Shown here piece after piece: positions 42,484-52,283 of a stretch of 64,000 nucleotides of DNA. Within the stretch, counting starts at the first letter, position 1; every line of letters begins with the position of its first letter. The notes below the pieces were generated by a model. It had not been told where the DNA came from. It did not search any database and saw only the letters and a list, made by a program, of their open reading frames with translations. This stretch comes from Nelumbo lutea (taxonomy: Eukaryota > Streptophyta > Magnoliopsida > Proteales > Nelumbonaceae), in the NCBI GenBank assembly GCA_022828595.1, contig JAKGHH010000002.1, forward strand, positions 83,296,076 through 83,360,075, read 5' to 3'. The translations under genes and the position numbers were made by a program.

Positions 42484-42497
42484 AAGCAGGGGCTAAT
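42484..42497 (+). promoter_or_regulatory. Polypurine tract of the LARD-like element
   Basis: AAGCAGGGGCTAAT immediately before the TG of the 3' LTR. Confidence 0.65.
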
Positions 42498-43169
42498 TGT
42501 AAGTACATGTAGTTCTTTATCACCCCAATTACATTCTTGATATCAAAATAAGGCCACAAACGCAAATCTAATGTGGAATCTCCCAGAACTTGCAATGGGC
42601 TTAATAACCATTGCAAACTTGTGATGAGCTTAATAACCATCGTAAACTTGCCATTAGTTTAATAACCATCGTAGACTTGCAATGAGCTTAAGAACCATCA
42701 CAAACTTACGATGAGCTTAATTTCTATCACAAAAATTGCGATGTGCTTAAAAGCTACTTGGGATCTATGATAAGCACAGAAGGTCATCCAAGACTTGTGA
42801 TGAGCATAAAACACCTCTTAGGACCGACGGTGAACAATGGGCATCACTTGAGTCTTGTGATAACATCACTAGTTAGATCTTGTCCTTTAACATGTGGCCA
42901 TTGGGAAGCCCATAAGGGGACGTACCCTACACGTGCCATGTGAGAATTCTTAAAAGAAAGGAAATTTTGTATTTGAAGGATTTCGCTATGTACGAGGCAC
43001 AATCCCAATGGTGCTTTCTTAATAGATGACATAAAGATCTACTTTCATAATAGGAATGGTTCCCTTTTATATCCTTCTACTTACAGACTTGGGTCCCTCT
43101 CTATAAAAGGAGGGACAATTATCCTTCCAGATCAGACTACCATGTAGCCCTAACCCTACGGCTTCTTTA

Positions 43170-43208
<39 letters not shown>

Positions 43209-43278
43209 TCTCTTCTTGGCCGCCATAGTCTTGGACCTTTGGAGGGTTGACCAAAACTCGAAGTCTATGGCACTTATA
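42498..43278 (+). repeat. 3' LTR of the LARD-like element
   Basis: A 781-bp LTR, TGTAAGTACATGTAGTTC to GGCACTTATA. The TATA box TATAAAAG is at 43102-43109. A (CT)n tract at about 43173-43202 is missing from the 5' LTR and accounts for part of the length difference. Confidence 0.78.
43102..43109 (+). promoter_or_regulatory. TATA box in 3' LTR
   Basis: TATAAAAG within CCCTCTCTATAAAAGGAGGG; the equivalent in the 5' LTR (33064) reads TACAAAAG. Confidence 0.7.
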
Positions 43279-43283
43279 ACTAT

Positions 43284-43770
43284 TTTAAGCAACAAGCGAG
43301 TAATCGTTGCTTGGTATCAACCGAAATAATGGTTTATCATGTAATAAGAATTACAAATTGTTGTCTATATTCATTTAACAGTTGCCATTAATACAAAAAA
43401 TTATTGTAAATAATATACTAGTTGCTAATAGACTATTTGATTATAGCTAATATAAATTGATTGTTATCAATAATACTTATTTGTTGTTGATTGTTGGCCG
43501 ACTTTTACTAATGACCTAATTAATTGTTGTAAATATTACTCAATTGTAGCTAATTCACATCTAGTTATCACCAATAGCTTAATTGACTATGGATCTATTA
43601 CCAATAGAAATTGGCTATTGCCAACTATTAATCTTTATTACATCATATAACATATTGCCAATCAATGCACAACATTAAAATCCACTACTTAGTACATATA
43701 TTTATTGATTTCCAAAACATAATATATTCATATCATTAAATTTAAGATACAAAAAGTTGAAGTAAAAAAT
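43284..43770. other. GTTGCTAATAG-rich flank (right) of the LARD-like element
   Basis: AT-rich sequence with repeated TTGTTGC, AGTTGCTAATAG, ATTGTAGCTAAT and GGCTATTGCCAA motifs, similar in kind to 32270-32510. Probably the other half of the host repeat. Confidence 0.35.
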
Positions 43771-43778
43771 TCTTCCAA

Positions 43779-44020
43779 TCATGTCCATTGTCCAAGTGTC
43801 ATATCATGAGAAGCACCAACACCCTCATTATTATTGCCCTGCAAAAATGTAATACATAGATAATTTTATCAAGTACAATATTAAGAAAAACTACTTAATT
43901 CAAGTAAATTTATATATAAAAATATTACCTGTGATATTGAGCTTGATCCACATAAAATATGTGACAAGTAAATGGATCCATTTTGAGTGAGAGTAACAAT
44001 CAAAAAAGTTATGGGCAACT
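43779..44020 (-). CDS. Possible last two exons of an unidentified gene
   Basis: On the minus strand an open stretch ends at a donor CACAG|GTAATATT (exon edge 43929). A 90-nt AT-rich intron follows, ending ATTTTTGCAG, and an exon from 43838 closes with TGA at 43779-43781. The final exon would encode a short Gly/Asn-rich tail (NNNEGVGASHDM). No domain is visible and no upstream exon is recognised. It may be the tail of the host transposon's gene, or chance. Confidence 0.22.
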
Positions 44021-44120
44021 GCATTATAGTTACATTAAAAAGTCAGTTGCATTTACAACAACTTCACTTAGCTTTTTCATTTATGTTTTTGTTATAATAA
44101 CATGAAAGTTAAAACCATTA

Positions 44121-44220
44121 AGTCATGTTTGGGTTGTAGTTATGTTATATAACTTTGAGTAATATATATATAAAAAAAAGGTTTCCATTTTCAGCTCTCA
44201 GGATCATCCCAAACAACACT
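44121..44220. mobile_element. Short foldback, MITE-like
   Basis: About 100 bp with inverted ends, AGTCATGTTTGGGTTGTAG and (inverted) AGTGTTGTTTGGGATGATC, bordered by TTA/TAA. Possibly a small Tourist-like MITE; the borders are not exact. Confidence 0.45.
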
Positions 44221-44229
44221 TAAGAATTT

Positions 44230-45890
44230 ATACTTGGAATATCTCACATTGAGCACCATGGGTTGATTCTTAGTTTATTTAAGTTACAAGTTGGTTGTTC
44301 CGCCTCTAAGGCTAATACTGTCTAATTTGCAATGTACTTTGAAAATGAAACAATGCTATACAAGGAAAACTACTAATATAATCAATTACAAGAAATTTCA
44401 TTTCTTACTTCCCCCTCCCCCCCCCCCCCCTTTTTTGAGAAATTGCATTTGATAGCTTAATATCAAGTTGAACCATTTGAAAAAATGAAGGAAATTTTGT
44501 AGATAAAAGAAATTAATGTAGATGACGAACCAACCTCACTTTCTTGGCCTTAAAGTTTTCAAATCACATGATCAGTTGATACATCCCAATAAAAGACTTG
44601 TCTCCTACCACCACAAGACCATTTCTCGGAGTTTTCCCTCTAACAAGTATACATGTTAGTCATTGACCAAATGGCTGTCTCAAATAATATAAAGAAAGAT
44701 TTTGATAATAGAAGAGTCATTCGGGTTCTTTCTATATAAATTGTGTGGCCTGCATTAGAAAATACTTGTTAACATATTTTGATAAAAACCACAAGGGAGA
44801 AGGGAGGTCCAATAGTTCAACCACATGGTAGTAGAAGACCCACAATACAACTCTTCTCTAGTTATGCCACCTCTGAAACAAAATCAACAATGGAACTATT
44901 CCATATTGCCTTCTAATGAAACAAATTATTAGACGTGAAACAAATAATCAATCAAAAGGAAAAATGATACGTAATGATAATATGCTACGAAATAATCTCA
45001 ATACAATATTAGGTATTCAAATAGAATATCAAAGAAAGAATCAAATGAAATAATGACTAGGCGGGTTTAGTCCTTCCCTTCCTAGTCAACTGCTACACAT
45101 CTAATGTTCTAAGGATGAGGGTTAGTGGAAAATAGAGAATGAGGAAACTTAATGTTCAAATCACCATTTTGATCTTCTGACCTAATATAGCATGCTTAGC
45201 CGCTACAAATTTGCAACTAATGTTTAGAGAATGAGGAAACCCTATTAGTAAAGAGATTGACAACCTAAATATGTAAATAGAAATATAGGAAAAAAGTAGA
45301 AGTTGGATAACTTTTGGAGATCAAATTGTTCTTTTAATTCAACTTGAACTCAAAGAGGTCGTGGATGGTCCTATAGTTCAAGTCAAACTTGAAGTGTGAC
45401 AAAATAAAAATTGGTATAGGCATGTGATTATTGATGGAGGGAATAGGATATGACGTTGTGGGAATTTGGTATTTCAAACTTTCTAATTTGTTTAATTAAT
45501 AATAAATTATTAATTAATATTTTAAGAAAAATAGAAATGCCTAAATCATTTAATTAGAAATAATTATTTTATTATTTCTTGCTTAAAATTGTAAATGGTG
45601 TATACCCATTTCGTCTGGGTCATGGGTCATCGGATCAAATGTCCAAGTCAAACCAATTTGATAGTAGGAATGGAAACAAGGTGGGGATCATATTCCCTCC
45701 CCAACCTTGACTTTGAAACAAATCTCCATGTCTGGCCCCAATCTCAATTAAGGATAAAAATGACCCATCCCTAAACCCTAATGGAGACAGATTCCCCATT
45801 GGGGACTTGAATCCACAAAATTTTCAAATTAAAATTATTTTTAAAAATATATTTACTTAAAATAAGAGAAACTTTTTGAAATATAAAAAT
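44230..45890. other. Non-coding, repeat-derived
   Basis: No gene is seen. A C homopolymer lies at about 44408-44420. 45660-45830 contains GGGGATCATATTCCC, CCCCATTGGGGACTTG and similar short palindromic blocks; 45990-46060 has the GGGGACAAGGG counterpart. Together they suggest a foldback with (AT)n at its centre. Confidence 0.4.
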
Positions 45891-45902
45891 ATTTTAAAAA
45901 TA

Positions 45903-45907
<5 letters not shown>

Positions 45908-45947
<40 letters not shown>
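45908..45947. repeat. (AT)n microsatellite
   Basis: About 19 AT repeats followed by further ATAT-rich text to 45985, midway between the GGGGAC-type blocks at 45660-45830 and 45990-46060. Confidence 0.9.
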
Positions 45948-46059
45948 CACAAATAATATTATATATGTATATATTTAATATATATAATCAGGGTCAGGGC
46001 AGGGTAGGGAATTCAATCTCCACCTATGACCTGATGGGGACAAGGGAAAATGGGTGGTG

Positions 46060-46637
46060 TTTTTATTTTTAATTTTATAAATTACAATGTATTTCTAATT
46101 ACACCTTGACATAATGTGCTTTTTCTCAATATTCATGTTTTATTTAAAATTGCATCATGACATAATGTGGTCATTGCTAATTTCTTAACATATAGTGGAT
46201 TTTTAATTGCATTACAACATAACATGTTTTTTTTTTTCAATATTTATGTTTTGTTAAATATCCTGATATAACATGGTTTTGATTGATTTCTTTGCATATA
46301 ATGGATTTTCAAAGTGTAACATGACATTTCATGAATTATGTCGATTCTTTGATATGTAATGGATTTTTAAATTACATCATAACACAACATATGGCTTATT
46401 GTCAATTTCACTATATTTGCGTACATGCATCTTTCCTTAACCCTCATGGAGATGATTTCCCTAGTGGACAATTAAATGTAATATAATATAGTTAGCCTCT
46501 ATATGATGAGGTAATGCTACATGGGAACTCCTTCCTTTCTAAAACCTTTTTCTCTAATTCTTCCATCACAAAAATCTCGGTATGCTCTTTTTGTTTTTGT
46601 TGTTTCATAGCTTAGTATCTTACAATAAAGAAGGATA
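46060..46637. repeat. Retroelement 3' internal region, related to 24680-26655
   Basis: Repeated 'TGCATCATGACATAA(C/T)(A/G)TG' and 'GATTTCTTTGCATATAATGGATTTT' units at 46100-46400 correspond to blocks of the 24680-25780 higher-order repeat. 46490-46637 aligns with 26490-26655 and ends in the purine tract AAAGAAGGATAGT, a decayed PPT. Confidence 0.55.
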
Positions 46638-48215
46638 GTTGTTAACACCAAATTTTTGCTCAACTTTCCCTTATATCCCCAACACGTACCTTGAACACCT
46701 AACCAGACTAGTCTAATCTTCTTAAAGCACTAAAAAATCCTAAGAAGTCAAAGTCCAAGTCTAGAATCTTCTAAATTCACCTTTAAACTAATCTAACCAC
46801 AACCTGATAGCCTTGATTAATCCTCATACACACCCTTACCATCAAATCAAGTCCAACCATCTAGTTAGAACCTTAAAATACCTGTTTAATTCAAATTTCT
46901 TCTCCAAACTCCAATATTTTACCCTCCATTCACTAATGATTTTATTTCAGTAATCCTAATTAACCACAGCCTTTAAAGCACAAAACTGCTCAATCACATC
47001 TCACCTGCAACATAAAACTTTGCCTTTAAGCCCAAAATCCTATACTCAACCAACCCACCAAATTTCATGACAAAACTCATTTGCTTAACCCCAAGAATAA
47101 CACCTAATTTTGTTTTCAGACCTTACATTTGCCAACACAAGGTAACTTAAAATGATATTAATCATCAGACCTCCCATTCTATCCATTCGACTAAAGCATG
47201 TCATTTCTGTTAGGTTCCAAACACCTTCAAGCACCTATCTAGTGAATTACTCCTTTTATCTCCATCATCTAGCCTTTCACCAAACCTAGATTCCATTTCG
47301 ACCCATTTTATTAACCAAAACCACCGAGTTCCCAAATCTACCCCTCTAACCCAACTCTGAACCCATCATATTCCACTAATAAACTCTTGACATCCCAAGA
47401 CACCTATCCACCAAAGACTAACATCAAATTCCTTTATTTACCCCATCATCATATAAAGACTACATTCTAAATGGTTATGCCTTATGAAAATCTAGTTTTG
47501 TCTTAAATAATCATTCTAGATGGTTATGTCTCATGAAAATTTGGTTTAAAGTCAAAGAATTCTTGCTCATATTACTAAGTATTCTCATATTATTGTATTT
47601 TATCTTGTAATGAAGTCTTAAAATTAAATGACGAGTTATTAATTAATGACTTTATAAGAATTTTGTTTAGGTCATCTGTTTTTCTCTACTTGTTCCATGA
47701 TATCACTTGGGTTTTACTTCCTAGTCTTCAATTTCAAATAGAAGGATGCATCATATCATCTTAGCATCAAAGATTTTACTTCCTTAGATCATTAAGTGGT
47801 CTAGATTAGGATAACATTTGTTATTATCCTACACCATTATATTTTGTTTTTCTTTGAATTGATAGACAACTCTCATCCTAGTTGTCATGCGTTTTCTTTT
47901 AGTTTAAATAAAATAATTTTTCACTACATGTTATTCCCCATTAATATTAATTAGACTTCTAAGGTTTCGTTAAATGATCCTTGTTATTTAATAATGTAAT
48001 ATCCATTCAGTAATTGACATTAATACATGTGTATTTGCTTTGGAAACCTTACCCTATGGGAAAGTGGTGCCTAATCCCTTCCCTCCTCCATCTGATGTAA
48101 ATGGAAAAGTGTTGCCTAATGCCTTCCCTTTCCTATCTGAGTCTTATTAACTTCTAATTTAATTAAATGATGGGTGACAACTCTAAATTAGCCCAAGTGA
48201 GTTGTTTTCCGATGT
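46638..48215 (+). repeat. Decayed LTR of the same family (copy 2)
   Basis: Begins TGTTAACACCAAATTTTTGCTC directly after the PPT-like tract. Near the right end come 'AAGTGGTGCCTAATCCCTTCCC' with a second copy (about 48060-48130) and GATGGGTGACAACTCTAAAT (about 48168). The last resembles the end of plant gypsy LTRs followed by a tRNA-Arg-type PBS (GTGGCGACTC). No open frame; no target duplication identified. Confidence 0.5.
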
Positions 48216-49640
48216 TTACAACACCGATCATATCAGATTCTTCCATTAATCCTAAAAGACCATACTCAGTCAACCAATAAAATTTCATAACAAAATTCCC
48301 CCATTTGTCCTATAAACAATCCAATATTCTGTTATGAGATCTCAAATTATCCAACCTAATGCGACCTAAGATGCTTTTGACCATTAGCTCTCTCATTCCA
48401 CCCATCTAATTGAAAACCTATCCTTTCGTTCAAATCTTAGAAACCTTATAACACCTATCCACAGAATCTCACCTCTACTCTCCACCATATCTAGCTTTCC
48501 ATTAAACCTTGATTTCATTTTAGCCTACCTTATTAGCCAAAACCTTTGAGTTCTTAGATCAATCCCTTCGACCCAACTTTGGACTTATCAAACACTACCA
48601 ATAAATTCCACACATATAAGGACACCCATTAAACAAAGTGCTTTGATCCTAGAATCTTTGAACCAATTAGACCTTACCAATTGATCAAGAAACCTCTATA
48701 ACCCACCCTGCTAAATTTCATTTGAAAATTCCTTCATCCTCTCTTCCATTAGATAAAGATTTTATTTGGAGTGTCCATATTAGATGGTTCTTTCACCCTC
48801 AAACTCCCTTTGATCCAAGTGCAGTTGGACTAATCAGACCTTTCTAATGGATTTAGAACACTTAAAAACCCTACCCTAACAATTTTCATTAAAAAATACC
48901 CTTATTTGCCCCTCAACTGAAAAGATAAAATTAACATTTTAGAAAATTCTATTAACGTAGTCATCTAAGACCACACTACACCTTCGGACTCTATCCCTAC
49001 CATTCATATATCATCTTAAAATCCTAGTCACCAAAATGGAATCTTAGTTTGCCTCTTTACCCCCATAAAATTACTAAAGTATCCCTCACAACTTTAATGA
49101 AATTATAAAATTGCCTTAGCACTAAAGTAACTATCACTCTTCCCCATTGGTTTTTTCTCACTCTTTCTCTCTCTTGCTTGCTCTCTTTCTTCTTCTTCTT
49201 CTTCCCTCTGCCCAATCTTTGCAGCTCTAATTCATGGCTTTACATTTCAGATTGAAGGTAACATTATGGGGTGGTAAAACCTTTCCTCAGTCTCTCACCC
49301 ACATCATTGTTAGGATCGACCAGTTCTCAAAGTATGGTAATGATCACTTAACCTCATTCTTTATCACATTTTGTGACTATCATTTTATTTCCTTATTTAT
49401 TCCTCTAAAAATTCTCTTTAATTATTCAATTGTAATGCTGCCTAGGCCAGAATGTTAGTTTTGTTTTATTTAATTCACTAAAATTCTCTATAATCTATTA
49501 GATGATTAGATTGATTAAATAGCAATTAGTCAATACTTTTAGCCAAGTGAGTTGTTTTCTTTCTAGGTACCTCTCTTAGGATTTACTATTTGTATTAATC
49601 CTTAACAAATTTTCTTGTTGGAATAGACTAGCTTATATGA
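48216..49640 (+). repeat. Decayed LTR-like segment (copy 3)
   Basis: Starts near GATGTTTACAACACC and repeats the content of the preceding LTR in outline: 'CCTAAAAGACCATACTCAGTCAACC', 'AAATTTCATAACAAAATTC'. A CT-rich stretch (49150-49210) and 'CCAAGTGAGTTGTTTTC' (about 49545, also at about 48200) mark its end. No gene. Confidence 0.42.
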
Positions 49641-50670
49641 AATCCCCAATTTATTTTCTATTTGCTAGAGTTAGTCGTTGGATTGATCTTATGATCCTTG
49701 TTCAACATTAACCCAAAATGATTTGCGTTGAGAGTGTGATTGGACATTTTGTTGAATTGTTTCTTAGACAACATCTTATAATTTGGTTGGGGATAATTGA
49801 CCAATAATTTAGTTTGTTCTTTCGTATTTAGTTCTCATTAAATCATTGTGTTAATGAATTTGATTAGGGTTTTCTTTAATAATAATTGGATGATTAATTT
49901 CCTTTGGGTTATCTTGGTCTCATTCTAAGTGGATAATATCCCTTTTAGCATGTCAAACAAGAATGGTTTTGGTTAAATTGCTTAGCTACTCCATTTGGTA
50001 ATTTAAGTTGATAATTATCCTTTATATGTTAGTAATTAATTTCTTTGCTATGCAAGTTCACGCTTGCTCCTTGAATTATTTGCACATTTCTTACTTGTTA
50101 GCATGTGTTTGTTCTAGGTTTCTCCCAGATGGAAACTTGCTAGGTTGATGATAAGAGTAGCCTATGCCTTTTCCTGTCCATGATTTAGCCCTTGTTTTCC
50201 CTAAGAGCGATTTCTACTTGTGAGGAACTTGCAAAACCATTTGACCTTGCTAGGATAACCTTTGAAACTTAAAATCTTGTTAACAATTTTAACTCTTTGA
50301 GTGGAGTGATATCCTAAAATCTTTCTATTCTGTGCTACTTGTCATCCTTGACTTACGTTTGATCTAATTGAACAACTGGAAGAGAATTTTAACTTTGTGA
50401 TCGAGGTCTTAACTCTTTTCAGATCTTAATAATTGATTCTCCTCATAGATTATTTGAAGGGAATATTTTTAATTATCATTTTCATATCTTAATTCATAAA
50501 TTTCAATTGATTTGGATGAGATTGATAAACTAACATTATCATTTTCTCCCTTCAAATTATTAGACTCAATTTCTACGTCTTTTAAAATTTTCCTAAGCAC
50601 CATATTTTTAATAATGATCCTTTTGTTCATTTCTAATAGTTCTTAAAAAACATTAATAATATCATTTTTA
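49641..50670. other. AT-rich non-coding
   Basis: No gene or clear repeat seen. Confidence 0.5.
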
Positions 50671-50671
50671 G

Positions 50672-51575
50672 TGTCGGCACCTGATTTTTGCTCAGTCCCC
50701 TCTCTAACCCATTTCTCACACTCTAGATTCCCAATCAGACCCCACAATCTCTTTAGAACATGTCAAAGCCCTAGGATACAAAATCTTAGCTCCAATACCC
50801 TTAAATCCAATGTTAAATCCATAAGATTTTCTTTTGACAGTCACGATTGTGCCACATCACTACACCTTCCACATGATCAAACTCCACCACATAAAATAAA
50901 ACTTTTAAACAACCAATCATACCAACCATTTTCAATGAATTTGATGTTACAACACTTCCCGAGCCTAAAACCAATGATCCATACATCCCTAGCATGATGA
51001 AATCCTACCAATAGCCTTGTAATTCAAATCCATACCACTCCACCTAAAATTCCATCATTTACCCATTCATCAAACCAAGATTTCATTTTCATCCCCCCAT
51101 TGGCCGAAATACACACAACCTAGATTCCCAAGATTACAACACCACTAGAACCATCAGACAATCTCATTACCCCTACACCAAATTTCAGACCTAAAATCCT
51201 CATTTTGTCCCTTCTATAGAAAAGATTCCAAATTGACAATTCCTGTTGCCTACTACACTTGAGATCTTAGATCCCCATCACGACACTTCTCTCGAAACAT
51301 AAAAACCTTACCAAAACCTTTATCAACCTCTTGATTGACTACCCATCCAATTTCAGGCCCAAAAACTCCCATTTTAGCCTTCGCATAAAAAACAATCCAA
51401 ACTAACCACTTTCATCGCTCGTTATTCGACCCCACCCATCTAATTTCAAATCTAGAAATTCCCATTTTACCATTCATATAAAAAGATTCCAAATCGACCA
51501 TTCATGTGGCCAAGAACTATCAAATTCTTAGATCTCCACCATGGCACTTCCCTAAAGATGGCCAAACCATACCAA
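50672..51575 (+). repeat. Decayed LTR-like segment (copy 4)
   Basis: Begins TGTCGGCACCTGATTTTTGCTC, close to the start of copy 2 (TGTTAACACCAAATTTTTGCTC), and carries similar C-rich, G-poor text ('ATTTCAGACCTAAAATCC', 'TAAAAAGATTCCAAATCGACC' repeated at about 51228 and 51485). No PPT precedes it and no TATA or PBS is evident. Confidence 0.42.
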
Positions 51576-51620
51576 AAACTTCACTTAACAAAGTCCATGC
51601 ATCGCACGGGTCCCCACTAG
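51576..51620 (+). mobile_element. Helitron-like 3' end (first)
   Basis: CCATG-CATCG-CACGG, a hairpin with one mismatch (51595-51609), followed by GTCCCCACTAG, ending in CTAG (51617-51620). Helitrons end with a short hairpin about 10 bp before CTRR. It is homologous to the end at 52278-52281, including the upstream CTTCACTTAA.AAAGTC. Its 5' end was not found. Confidence 0.6.
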
Positions 51621-51639
51621 ACTTAGACCTGGAACCAAG

Positions 51640-51889
51640 GTCAGGTGATGGTTTGAATGATTCAATCGGTTGGGTCAATGTGGGTTAAAAACATTGGTAT
51701 CAGTTTGGGTTAATTTTTAATTTGGTTGGTCAGTTAAAAATATTTAAACTTAAAAAAATTAAATTTAAAATATTACAATGATTTTATTAAAAGAATAAAT
51801 TTTATATTTTATATTTACAATATAAAATATTTTAGAGTAAGAAATATGGGAATTTTCTCTCTTAATTTCTTGTATATATATGTACATAC

Positions 51890-51941
<52 letters not shown>

Positions 51942-52100
51942 ATATATATATGATCAAGTCGATTCAATTTCGGCCAAACTAAAACTAAACCAACTTGGTC
52001 GAGTTGAGAAATTGTTGAACCAAAGCCAACTGGAAATACTAAAAAGTGACCAACTTGGGTCAGTTTGGTTAGTTTCATTGGTTTGATGAACAACCCTAGT
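51640..52100. mobile_element. Probable hAT-like non-autonomous insert
   Basis: GGTTTGAATGATTCAATCGG...GGTTGGTCAG on the left and AACTTGGTCGAG...GGTTTGATGAACAACCCT on the right. These are GGTTnGG/CCAAnCC-type subterminal motifs in opposite orientation around an AT-rich centre, common in plant hAT derivatives. A (TG)n/(TATG)n microsatellite lies at about 51884-51952. Ends are not exact. Confidence 0.4.
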
Positions 52101-52240
52101 TGGAATTAATTATTCTTATTTTTGTATTACAAAAAATATTAAAAATAGTATTTAAAATATAAATGATTATTAATTATTTAAAATTAAAATATTCAACTAT
52201 TGTCTACTCTTACATTTTTCTATTATTTAACTTTCACTTA

Positions 52241-52281
52241 ATAAAGTCTGTGCATCACACGGCCACATAGATCCCCGCTAG
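52241..52281 (+). mobile_element. Helitron-like 3' end (second)
   Basis: CTGTG-CATCA-CACGG, a hairpin with one G-T pair (52248-52262), then CCACATAGATCCCCGCTAG, ending in CTAG (52278-52281) followed by T. Only TA separates it from the 5' end of the next element. Confidence 0.7.
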
Positions 52282-52283
52282 TA

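Larger units (their letters stand above)
32520..43278 (+). mobile_element. Large LTR retrotransposon without visible coding capacity (LARD-like)
   Basis: Related LTRs at 32520-33220 and 42498-43278 are bounded by TG at the left ends and by CACTTACA / CACTTATA at the right ends. They are flanked by the 5-bp repeat ACTAT (32515-32519 and 43279-43283). A purine-rich PPT, AAGCAGGGGCTAAT, precedes the 3' LTR. Removing the nested hAT element (36676-40362) and MITE (33503-33632) leaves about 5.5 kb of internal sequence with no gag, RT, RNase H or integrase motif in any frame. It would need enzymes from another element. LTR divergence is considerable, so the insertion is old. Confidence 0.78.
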
